From contig OX465595.1 of the NCBI GenBank assembly GCA_950022295.1, forward strand, positions 224,405,770-224,469,769: 64,000 nucleotides of DNA, given 5' to 3'. Position numbers and translations under genes: made by a program. Position 1 is the first letter of the stretch. Each line of letters starts with the position of its first letter. Source of the stretch: Bromus sterilis. Taxonomy: Eukaryota > Streptophyta > Magnoliopsida > Poales > Poaceae. Positions 54,337-64,000 of this stretch are shown in pieces. The notes under the pieces are model-generated. The model was not told the DNA's origin, made no database searches, and saw only the letters and a list, made by a program, of their open reading frames with translations.

Positions 54337-57300
54337 TGTCGGGACCCGGGATTAGCGTATGCAAGACTCGCTACAACACAATCATATGGAGAGCCGAGAA
54401 CCGTACCCACTTGTCTAAGCAGACAAGGCCAAGCACAGAACATTCTGGGAAAGCATCGAACGTGAGGGGCATCCCATCCAGGCCGGACGATCAACTGAAA
54501 TGGGTCCTCATCGTTCGCACACAAGTGTAAATGATATGGGTGGTGAACTCCCATACTCATAGACAAGTCGCCTCAACCATACTATCGATTGTATTATAAC
54601 CCTTATATAGACTTACTCCAGCCCGATCACTTAGTCGGGGTCTAGGGCGGGCTCGATCATACCTCAAAGTGTGCACGTGACAGAGTCACGAGAAATCGCA
54701 TCGCGATGCCCCAAGCTGCGCACATCTAAGGGCCACCTTGTGTATAAAAGACCGCCAGCCAGATCACAACTAAGGTCTCGAAAACCCATACTAAGACATG
54801 CACGATATAATCATACACGCAGCACACATGTCTAGTATGAACAGCAGGTATCATTGCAATTCTCTACAAAGTATAGAACTTTATTGATAACTCTTACCGA
54901 GTGCACACAGAGATCACAAGTCTGTGATCCAACATTACATCAAACATGCGGAAGAAAAGTAGGTCTGAGTACAGACAAGTTTAACAAATGGCTTAGAGAA
55001 GCCTTATCTATAAACAAGCCCTTCCAGGAGGGAACAGTCGTCTGACTGGGACTACACTAGCTTGGTCTTCAGTCGTCGAGCTCCAGGAAGGATCCACCTT
55101 CGGGGTCAGTGGATTCATATAAAACATAGAATAAGCAAACGTGAGTACAAAGTCGTACTCAGCAAGACTTACGTAGGAACTATAATACTCATGCACATGT
55201 ATCAAGGTAAAGGGAGGTGGGTTCAATTGCAGAAGTGCCAGCTTTGACTAGTCCTGAACTACGAGTACCAGACTTGAGGTAAGAAACGTACACGAGTCCA
55301 CTACATGTCTCCAACCAATTACACCACTATGTTGCCTTCCTCGACTTCCCCACGAGAAAGCACGCCATAGCACTCACGCTTATCTTGGCAAGTTTTATAA
55401 GTATCCATTGAAGTTGCCTAATAATCGAGCACAGCTTTCCAAGTAGTCCCTTACCGCGGACGCGACTATTTGAATAGTTTATTAACCCTGCAGGGGTGTA
55501 CTTCTACACACATGAAACGATCAGTTACCGCCGGGATCTCGTCACCCTTCAAGCGGGTGTCGGCGAGGATAATTTCCACAACTTTTACCTCACAGCCAAC
55601 TCAAATTCAGTGGAGACGCCTATCTGGGCTAGAGTCCACATCGTGAACCCAGACGGTTTACCGATGTGGTCCCAGAAGATGTGTGCAGGGTCCCAAGCCG
55701 GTCTGAATAGTCGTTCTTCCACTTCGAAGACCGTGCCACAGACCTACCCGAACTCCGAACTACTGCGACTCATTGAACTGAGAAGGGGTGAGTTAGTAGG
55801 TTGAGCGGGGGTCCATGTGCCCAACATGTGGTAGTACTCTTCGTCAAGGATCACCACACAAGAACTCGGGCTTAGGGCGGTGTTTAACGAGACAACCCAC
55901 TGTGTACTCCTACAAAGCATCTCATCGTTCACCTTGTATTAGGGTAGATTCACCAACACATTTCCACCATCATCAACATGATCACTACCAACCCGACTCA
56001 CAAAAGAGTAACCTCATTGTAACTCTAAGCATGCAATAAGCAGTAACAGTTGTAGGGGCCACATGATATCAACCAACTCCTACATCTGCTAGGATTGTGG
56101 TTTTCTTACTACTGTGACAAAATGATAGGTCATGCAAAGCATATGGGTTCAACTATGCGGTAGAATCGATGACAAGGTGATCATCCTATTTCATGCATAA
56201 GTGAGAATGAGAGGGAAATGGGATTTTATAGACATGATCAATGGGGTTTGCTTGCCTTGCTGACGAGGTTCGATAACGGTGTCTTCAACGAAGGGGGTGG
56301 CCTCTGGTTCCGGTTGCACGTCGATCGAGCAAACAAAGCAATAAAGGCATAAATATACTTGCAATGCTCAAGAACATGATCAATATTGTATTGGTGATGT
56401 TCATGGTCACAATGTGTTTGGAATTCCATTTAAAAGGAGTATATTGCAATTGAATTGCAAATTCAAACTCCATTTGATTTATTGATGAATTTCAATTGCA
56501 TTTGAATCCATGAATGTTCATTTGAAATGGTTGATCATGAAGTGATGTTGTAAAGGTGAGGTAAAGTCTCTGATGTGTGGATGAAACCATTTAAAAGAAG
56601 TGTGTTGCAAAGTCATTTGCAAAATCACTCCAAATTTGAATTCAAAAGAATGCCATATGCATGTTTGGTACTGTTCACCCATTTTAAAATGGTCAAACAT
56701 AGAAACAAGTTGCATATTCAGAATCCTTCTATTTTTCTGATAATTTTAGACATATTATTTTTCCAATTTGGAGTTAAAATGAATTCTCTATGATTTTGCA
56801 AAGTTTATATTCTTTTCTGACTTTTTCTGAATTAAATAAATTGATTTAACCAATTATTGCGTCAGCCTGATGTCACTGTGACGTCAGGGGGGGGCTGACT
56901 GGTGGGCCAGGGCTGTCAGTGGCTGGGGGGTTTAACTAGCTCATGTTTAATTTATACTTGCTTAATTAGGCAGCCTGGGCCCGCTAGTCAGTGGCCCAGG
57001 GGTGATTAGGAAGGCTCTAATGGTGGGGCTCAACGCCGGCGGCACTATAGTCGCCGGAGACCCGCCGGAATCACGTTTTCGGCCACGGGGGAGGGAACTG
57101 GAGGCACGGGCGCGTAGTCCGCGGGCTGGCGCATCCACTTGAGCGAGCGGGATGTCAAAGGGAGGCCCCAGGCACGGCTACGATGACAAGTGCGGCGGCT
57201 GGCTCCTGTCCACGGCGAGTAAGCGAGGCAGAGCACGGGAAGAGCTACAGGAGGGATCAATCGAAGCGCAAAGCTCACCCAAACGCGATGATGAGCTCGT

Positions 57301-58179
57301 CGGGGCCGGAGCTGAGTTGGACGACGAAGAATTCGTCGCTGGTCTTCTCGGTGGCCGCGGCGAAGAACTTGAGGCCCGCGTCGCCGGAGTTGCGCCTTTG
57401 CTCCAATTGGAAGTGTGGTTCGACGAAGACGTCTGCGGCGAACAGAACGGACACGAAGGTGCTCACTGGTTTGTTCAGTGGCCACGCCGGAGCATCGACG
57501 TGGTCTCGCTAGGGTTTCGGTGGTGCGCGAAATCGAGAGAAAGAAGAGGGGAGACGGCGCTCTGCAAGGGGGAAGTGAAGCGGGTCGACGTGGGCGTCTC
57601 CTGGCGCAGAGAAGAGGGCACGGGGAAGCAGGAGGTGGCCAGGGCGTCGCCGGCATGCTCGCCACGGCGGCAGCAGCCTGGCTAGCGCGAGGAAGAAGAC
57701 AGGCATGCCCCTGGGCTGGGATGCCTCGGTTAGTTGGGCCGAAAACCAAGGTAAGGCCCTTTTCTCTTTTTCTTTCTATTTTATTTCTGTTATTTGTTGT
57801 GCCTTGCTAAAAAAAATTCTAGGCATTTTATTAAATGCCCCAAATTATTATATGGCGTCAAAATATATATAGCTAGCCACTTATAAAGTTTGGATTTTAA
57901 ATCAAATAGGTGTTTTCGATTAATTCCAAGGTCCTATTTGAATATTTGAAAAATCCATGAGCATGGGATTGCTACCACACCACTTGATATGTGATCACAC
58001 TCATTTATGGGACTTTTCAAAAATGCAAAAGGAATTTTTGGAGCAACTTTTTATCTGGCCATTTGAATTAAATTCATCTGGGGGGTGTTCTCTCTCCCAT
58101 TTCAATTTCTTTTGAAATTTTTATCATGAATGCAATGTAAGACTTGATCCTAGCACATACCTATCTTGGGGTTGTGTCA
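54337..58179 (-). repeat. solo Tekay LTR (3843 bp) in Ath2
   Basis: Starts TGTCGGGACCCGGGATTAGC, ends GGGGTTGTGTCA, and is flanked on both sides by AATGA (54332-54336, 58180-58184). No internal region is present, so it arose by recombination between the two LTRs of a full element. It is colinear with the Tek2 LTR outside the GC-rich block (57030-57740), which is strongly diverged. Confidence 0.9.
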
Positions 58180-58442
58180 AATGAGCTCTAGGTCTTCTTT
58201 AGCAAGCAAGTTGGATGCACCGCCCCTAGTTCCATTGGAGAGCTTACCTTAGCTCATATGTGCATCCGTTGCATGGCAATCCCTACTTCTCAGATCATAT
58301 CTATCATTTGGCCTTCCCTCGATTATGATTTTCCTCATTGATGTGAGCCTTTCACACCCTTTTTGTCTTCCTCCTCCACCATATCCTCTCTTTGCCAGTC
58401 TAAGTGTCAACTTTCTTGCTTACGATCATCCATTGCATGAGT
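58180..58442 (+). other. Ath2 3' untranslated region, third block
   Basis: GCAAGCAAGTTGGATGCA, GTGCATCCGTTGCATGGCAA and GATGTGAGCC follow in the order expected after the second block. Ends abruptly where a Tekay LTR begins in mid-sequence. Confidence 0.75.
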
Positions 58443-61400
58443 GCCTTCCACGAGGGAACCAGTCTGCTGACTGGGACTAGACTAGCTTAACTTCAGTCGT
58501 CCAGCTCGATGAAGAAACCACCTTCGGGGTCAGTGGCGTCATCTAAAACATAGATTAAGCAAACGTGAGTACAAAGGCGTACTCAGCAAGACTTACATAG
58601 GAGCTATACTACTCATGCACATGTATCAAGGTAAAGGGAGGTGGGGTTCACTTGCAGAAATGCCAGCTTTGATTTGGCTAATCCTGAACTACGAGTACCA
58701 GACTTTGAGGTAAGAAGCGTACACGAGTCCACTACTTTCTCCAACCAATACACCACTATGGTGCCTTCCTCGACTTCCCCACGAGAAAGCACGCCATAAC
58801 ACTCACACTTATCTTGGTGTGTTTTAGAAGTATCCGGTTCAAGTTATCTAATAATCAAGCTAAGCTTTCCAAGTAGTCCATAACCGCGGACGCGGCTATT
58901 CGAATAGTTTTGTTAACCTTGCAAGGGTGTACCGCTACACACACATGACCATCATTTACCGCCTTTGATCTCGACACCATTCAAGGGGTGCCAGCGAGGA
59001 TGCTCACCACAACTGTTACCTCATAGACTATCTAGTCCAAGAAAGCCGCCTACTTGGGTTGGCTACCACCATCGTGAAACCGGCCGGTTTACCGAAGTGG
59101 ACCCAAGCGATGTGTGCGTGGTGCATAAGCCGGTCTCGGGTGAGCCGTTCTCTCACTTAGCATCCAGGCCACAAGCCTACCAGAACTCCGAACTACTGCG
59201 ACATCTGGACATCGAAAGGGATGAGTTAATAGGTTGAGAGTGGTCAGTGAGCCCAATGTGTGGTTGTACTCTTCATCTTGGATCACCACACAAGAACTCG
59301 TACTAGGGCGGTGTTCAACGAGACAACCCACCGTGTACTCCTACACAGCCTCTCATCGTTCACCTTGTATTAGGGTCGATTCACCAACACTTTTCTACCA
59401 TCATCAACATGATCACTACCATCCCGACTCACATCACAGTAACAACATGGTATCATATTAAGCATGAAATAAGCGGTAACATTTGCAGGGGCCACATGAT
59501 ATCAAACAACTCCTACAGTTGCTAGGATTGTGGTTTGCTTACTACTGTGAAAAAATGATAGGTCATGCAAAGGCATGGGTTCATCTATGCGGTAGAAACG
59601 AAGCATGGTGATCATCCTAAACAATGCATAAGCGAGACATGAGAGGGAAGTGGGATTTTATCGACATGATCAATGGGGTTTTGCTTGCCTTGCTGACGAG
59701 GTTCGGGTTCTGGATCTTCAGCGAAGGGGGTGACCTCTTGCTCCGGTTCCACCTCTATTCGGCAAACAAAGCACGAAGTAGCAATCAATATGAATGCAAT
59801 GCTCAAGCATATGATGGGATGTTAAAGCTTGAAGTATAATTTTGATGTGTGAGGCAATTCCATTTAAGTGGAATATATTGCATTTAAAATGCAAATTCAA
59901 ACTCCACATTTGAATTCAACATTATCCAAGTAATATGTGATATGGTTTGATCATTTTTAATTATCTTCAAATGTGTATGATATGCCTCTGATGTGTAAGT
60001 GAAATGTAGCATGTTGCCATGGTTCAAGTTGCCAAAATATTTGAATTAAATTTGATTTAATTCCATTTAAATCAAATAGCAAATGCTACTGATCACATTT
60101 TAAATTCAACTCAAACAGAGTTGAAAGATAATTTTCTCCTGATCATTTTTCATATATTATTTGTCCAATTTGGAGTTAATATGAATTTTCTATGAATTTC
60201 CAAAGTTTGGGGTATTTTCTGGAATTTTTGGAATTCTTTTAAAATAGAAAAACCTTTATTGCGCCAGCACTGCGTTAGCATGACGTCAGGGGGTTTTGAC
60301 CCCGGTCAAACTGACCAGTGGGCCAGGGCTGTCAGCCTCTCATCTAATTTCCCTGTTAGATTAATCTAACAGAGAGGATTAGAGGGGGCTGGGCCCACCT
60401 GTAAGTGACCCAGGGGGGTTGGCTTAGTGGTTAACCACCCCGGCCACGTTAGGCTTGCCGGCGGCTAGTCGTCGGCGACCAACCGACGCGGCGGCGTTGC
60501 GGAAGACGGCGGCACAGGCCACCATTTGGCAAGCCAAGGCCACCAAAATGGAGCCCATGCACGCGCAGTTCATCCCGCACACACGGGGAGGCTCGGGAGT
60601 CGCCGGAAGCTCGTCGACGACGTGCTCGGGCGGCGGCTGTGGCACGGGTCCGGGGTAGAAGTCGCTGCGGTGCACCAACAGAAGCAGACATGGTCGCAAT
60701 CGAAGCTTTGGAGCACTGCGAAGACGTCAGACAAGGAGGCGGGCTCGATTGCGCAACAGGGGGTCGTCTCCATGGATCTCGGCGGCGAGGAGCTCCGGCC
60801 TTAATGGAAAAACACGGTACGGGACAAGAGGGTGGCCGTGTAGTAGATGGGGTGAAGATGAAGCTCACCACGGTTGCAGTGGAGGCGGTGGTGTGGTCGG
60901 AGGAGCTCTGTGGCCGGAGTAATCGACGACGGCGGCTTGCGGGTCCGGCGAGCTCTCGGTGAAGCGTGCGTTGTCCTCGGGCTCGATTAGGACGCCATCT
61001 TCTCCAGATCGGGGTAAACGGCGATGGGGGAAAGTGAGAGAGGGAGCCGAGGGCGTCTCCGTGGCGCACTTTGGAGGCTTGGGGCGGCCTGGAAGGTCCT
61101 GGGCGTCGAGGTGGCGTCCACGGCGTCGACGCCGCGCCACCGAGCTGCTTGGCAGCGCGGGGTGGAAGACGACAGGGGAGTTCCCCTGGTGGGCTGGGCC
61201 GGCTGGAGAGGTGGGCCTCGCCCCTGGCGGGAGGTAAGTTTTTCCTTTTTTTCTCTGTTTAATCTTTCCTTTCTTTTTCTGTAATTTGTTTTGGCTTTGA
61301 TAAAAATACCAAACCATTTTATTAAATGCTGAAAACTTTTACATGGCCTCATAATAATATAGACTAACCACTTATGAAGTTTCAACATTTTTAAAATTCA

Positions 61401-61702
61401 AAAATCAAATAGGGGGATTTCTTTAATTCCAAGGTACTGTTTGAATATTTGAAAAATCTATGAGCATGGGGTGGGGCCCACATCACTTGATATGTGATCA
61501 CACTCATTTATAAGACTTTTCAAAACTCTAACATGAATTTTTGGAAAAGATTTTTATCTGGACTTTTGAATTAATTCATCTGGGGGGTGTTCCTTCTCCC
61601 ATTTTGAGTTTGAATTTCATTTCCAAGATTTCTTCTTGAAATTTTGACATGATGCAAAGGCACTAGCTAACCCTAGCACATACCTAACAGAGGGTTCTGA
61701 CA
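58443..61702 (-). repeat. Tek3 3' LTR, truncated
   Basis: Ends GAGGGTTCTGACA on the plus strand. Colinear with the Tek2 LTR, with a diverged GC-rich block at 60430-61230. The two minus-strand Lys-rich frames near 60987-61388 are shadows of this block. Confidence 0.88.
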
Positions 61703-64000
61703 ACTCGCCCCCACTCAAAATAATCTCGTCCCGAGATTCAGAAGTCTGCGGGAGGAAGGTGGGGTACTCGGCACTGAGGCGGTCTTCTCTCTCCCACGTG
61801 GCTTCTCTTTCAGAGTGGTGTGACCATTGCACTTTCAGAAACCTAATCTTCTGACGACGAGTGACACGCTCTGCGGAATCAAGAACACGAACGGGGTATT
61901 CTCGATAAGAAAGGTCATCTTGGAGATCAAGCGTTTCATGGTCGACTTCGCGGATGGGGTCCTTGAAGCAACGCTTGAGTTGGGACACATGGAATACATC
62001 ATGTACTCGGGAGAGGTGCGGGGGTAGTTCAAGTTGGTAGGCAACTTCTCCACGTTTAGCAATAATGCGGAAAGGTCCGATGTAACATGGGGCCAACTTG
62101 CCTTTGATACCGAAACGTTGGGTTCCCTTCAGAGGAGTAACCCGGAGGTAAGCCTTCTCATCCAGATGGTAGCTCTCTTGCCTATGATGACGATCATAGT
62201 AGCTTTTCTGAAGAGACTGGGCTGCTTTCAATTGTTCACGAACGATACGAACTTGCTCTTCTGCTTCCTTGATCATATCCGGTCCAAAGAATTGTCTTTC
62301 ACCGGTTTCAGACCAGTTTAGTGGTGTTCGACATCGTCGTCCATAAAGGAGTTCAAAAGGAGCCATGTTCAGACAAGATTGAAAACTATTGTTATAAGCA
62401 AATTCGGCAAATGGAAGAGAATTCTCCCAATTCTTCCCGAATGAGATAACACAAGCTCTGAGCATGTCTTCAAGAATTTGGTTAACCCTTTCGACTTGAC
62501 CGCTAGACTGAGGATGGAAAGCTGTACTAAAGGAGAGATGAGTTCCCATAGCACGTTGGAAGGTTCCCCAAAATCTAGAGGTGAAAAGGCTACCGCGATC
62601 AGAATTGATTTCCAAAGGAACACCATGAAGGGATACAATTCTGGAGATGTACAAGTCTGCTAACTGGCTAGCAGTTATAGACTCGCGAACCGGAAGGAAG
62701 TGAGCAACTTTGGAAAGCCTGTCTATGACAACGAAGATGGCATTGTTTCCTTTCTGGGTTTTTGGAAAGCCGGTGATGAAGTCCATAACGACTTTGTCCC
62801 ATTTCCACTCGGGAATAGACAAAGGTTGAAGTGTACCAGCAGGTCTTTGATGTTCTGCCTTAATGCGACGACAAACATCACATTCGCCAACAAATATAGC
62901 AATGTCTCTCTTCATCCTAGTCCACCAAAATCTCTGGCGTAGATCTCGGTACATTTTTGTGCTACCGGGATGAATTGAGAGGGGTGTGTCATGGGCTTCT
63001 TTGAGGATGAGTTGCCTTAGTTCCCTATTCTTAGGTACTACTAAACGATTTTCAAAGAATACCGTTCCTTTGCCATCTGTGGAGAAACATTTAGCAACTC
63101 CGCTAGCAATGTTCTCCTTGATCCGGCGAACACCTCGTGCACGCCTTTTGGCAACTATAATTTGATCCTCAAGAGTTGGTTTCGCCACCAAGGTAGAAAG
63201 ATAGCCATGAGGAACAATTTCAAGGTTGAGCCTGCGAAAGTCCTCATGAAGAAGTGGTTGATACTGCTGTAACATGAGGTTCTTACAGTACGACTTACGA
63301 CTTCGTGCATCAGCCATGACATTGGCCTTGCCTGGGGTGTAAGAAATTCCTACGTCGTAATCTTTTATGAACTCAATCCAGCGTCTTTGCCTGAGATTAA
63401 GATCTGGTTGGGTGAAAATGTATTTGAGGCTTTGGTGGTCGGAATAAATCTCACAACGATTACCAAGGAGGTAATGTCGCCAAGTTGTTAGAGCATGAAC
63501 TACGGCAGCGAGTTCAAGGTCATGGGTAGGATAGTTCTCTTCATGTGGCCGCAACTGGCGTGAAGCATAAGCTACCACATGTCGATCTTGCAGAAGTATG
63601 CATCCTAACCCTTGCCGTGATGCGTCACAATAGATCTCGAAATCCTTTTTGGTGTCTGGAGGTGCAAGTACGGGTGCGGAAGTCAATCTTCTTTTTAGCT
63701 CTTGAAAGCTTTCCTCGCACTTGGAAGTCCATAAGAATTTCTTATCTTTCTTGAGGAGTTCAGTTACAGGCTTTGCAACTTTAGAAAAGTTCTCGACGAA
63801 GCGACGGCAATAGCTGGCTAGGCCATGAAAACTTCTAACTTGCTTAACCGATTCAGGTGGAGTCCAGTCAAGGACGGCCTGAACTCTCTCGGGATTCACA
63901 GCAATGCCTTTTGCAGAAATTACGTGGCCTAAGTAGGTCACTTCTGGTAGCCATAATTCACACTTGGAGAATTTAGCGTACAGGCGATGCTCTCTAAGTT
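61617..64000 (-). CDS. pol: Tek3 pol, partial, open: RT end, RNase H, integrase, chromodomain
   Basis: The minus strand is open from the window edge to TAA/TAG at 61617, at least 774 codons, with no stop. The visible part starts in the RT thumb/connection (TYLGHVISAKGI), then RNase H (CDASRQGLG, DLELAAVVHAL, YSDHQSLKYI), integrase zinc region (HPGSTKMYRDL and CDVCRRIK), integrase catalytic residues (MDFITGFP, SDRGSLFTSRFW, GQVERVNQILE), the GPF-type C-terminus (YIGPFRI) and a chromodomain-like tail (KVQWSHHSEREATWERED) that in this class is thought to guide insertion to chromatin. The RT catalytic site lies outside the window. The frame runs through the polypurine tract and 28 codons into the 3' LTR. 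It is the best preserved pol here. Confidence 0.88.
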   Translation of the reverse strand, partial: LREHRLYAKFSKCELWLPEVTYLGHVISAKGIAVNPERVQAVLDWTPPESVKQVRSFHGLASYCRRFVENFSKVAKPVTELLKKDKKFLWTSKCEESFQELKRRLTSAPVLAPPDTKKDFEIYCDASRQGLGCILLQDRHVVAYASRQLRPHEENYPTHDLELAAVVHALTTWRHYLLGNRCEIYSDHQSLKYIFTQPDLNLRQRRWIEFIKDYDVGISYTPGKANVMADARSRKSYCKNLMLQQYQPLLHEDFRRLNLEIVPHGYLSTLVAKPTLEDQIIVAKRRARGVRRIKENIASGVAKCFSTDGKGTVFFENRLVVPKNRELRQLILKEAHDTPLSIHPGSTKMYRDLRQRFWWTRMKRDIAIFVGECDVCRRIKAEHQRPAGTLQPLSIPEWKWDKVVMDFITGFPKTQKGNNAIFVVIDRLSKVAHFLPVRESITASQLADLYISRIVSLHGVPLEINSDRGSLFTSRFWGTFQRAMGTHLSFSTAFHPQSSGQVERVNQILEDMLRACVISFGKNWENSLPFAEFAYNNSFQSCLNMAPFELLYGRRCRTPLNWSETGERQFFGPDMIKEAEEQVRIVREQLKAAQSLQKSYYDRHHRQESYHLDEKAYLRVTPLKGTQRFGIKGKLAPCYIGPFRIIAKRGEVAYQLELPPHLSRVHDVFHVSQLKRCFKDPIREVDHETLDLQDDLSYREYPVRVLDSAERVTRRQKIRFLKVQWSHHSEREATWEREDRLSAEYPTFLPQTSESRDEIILSGGELSEPSVRYVLGLASAFASCQNFKKKSWK
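61703..61720 (-). other. Tek3 polypurine tract
   Basis: Minus strand GAGTGGGGGCGAGT abuts the LTR start TGTCAGAACC. It lies inside the open pol frame. Confidence 0.8.

Larger units (their letters stand above)
26871..58442 (+). mobile_element. Ath2: Sabrina/WHAM-type Athila-lineage element, split into three blocks
   Basis: Its own sequence is 26871-32156, 53456-54336 and 58180-58442. Removing Tat-Z (duplication TCGGG) and the solo Tekay LTR (duplication AATGA) restores a colinear Sabrina/WHAM-like 3' region as I remember it: GTCGAGGATGC, then GTACTTGTCTCTTTG, then ATGAGTTCTTCGGACTAATG, then TATAGAACTTGGCTTGTATA, then GCAAGCAAGTTGGATGCA. The element has a 5' LTR, Athila primer site and gag-protease but no polymerase or integrase, so it is non-autonomous. 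Its 3' end and 3' LTR are lost where Tek3 begins. Confidence 0.8.
58443..64000 (-). mobile_element. Tek3: Tekay-type chromovirus, left LTR truncated, runs off the right edge
   Basis: The 3' LTR (58443-61702) starts at the point equivalent to about 43809 of the Tek2 LTR, so about 680 bp of its outer (U5) end are missing. It is followed by a polypurine tract and an open minus-strand pol. The 5' LTR and gag are outside. The loss and the abrupt junction with Ath2 suggest a deletion spanning the original insertion end. Confidence 0.88.

Overview
The window looks like intergenic DNA from a large grass genome, most probably a Triticeae species (wheat, barley, rye or a relative). It is almost wholly long LTR retrotransposons nested in one another. 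I recognise the Sabrina/WHAM-type (Athila lineage) leader, primer site and 3' untranslated region, large-LTR Tekay-type chromoviruses primed by initiator-Met tRNA, and a Tat-type element with a second RNase H. I found no intact ordinary host gene, no tRNA or rRNA gene, and nothing bacterial.

Left block (1-19349). The right part of an old Athila-type LTR (18387-19349) was entered by a minus-strand Gypsy element, here Gyp-M (LTR 17751-18386; its body continues past position 1). Gyp-M was then entered twice. Tek1 (11-12913, plus strand, target duplication CGGAT) is a Tekay chromovirus with 3.5-3.7 kb LTRs, an extra ORF ahead of gag, and decayed gag-pol. Ath1 (13231-17347, duplication GGAGC/GCAGC) is a compact non-autonomous Athila derivative with one intact 303-residue gag/protease-like ORF.

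Middle block (19350-25288). This is the only stretch not clearly made of LTR elements. It holds decayed gene-like minus-strand sequence with a coding-type minisatellite (19343-20812), a tandem array with a 1.23 kb higher-order period built of about 340 bp monomers (21115-24338), and a broken gene-like ORF on the plus strand (24416-24858).

Right block (25289-64000). An LTR beginning at 25289 was split by Ath2, a Sabrina/WHAM-type element whose own sequence is spread over 26871-32156, 53456-54336 and 58180-58442. Inside Ath2 lie Tat-Z (32157-53455, minus strand, duplication TCGGG) and a solo Tekay LTR (54337-58179, duplication AATGA). Inside Tat-Z lies Tek2 (34994-47081, minus strand). Ath2 is cut off at 58442 by Tek3, a minus-strand Tekay element with a truncated 3' LTR and an open pol frame of 774 codons that runs off the window. 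The nesting reaches four levels.

The most notable object is in the 3' region of Tat-Z: an intact ORF (33984-34628) on the strand opposite to pol, with its own TATA box and leader, encoding a plant B3-like DNA-binding domain. Other points worth attention are the pre-gag ORF of Tek1, the single ORF of Ath1, the higher-order satellite, and Tekay pol frames that run through the polypurine tract into the 3' LTR. All divergence counts are by eye and approximate. Family names come from remembered sequence features, not searches.
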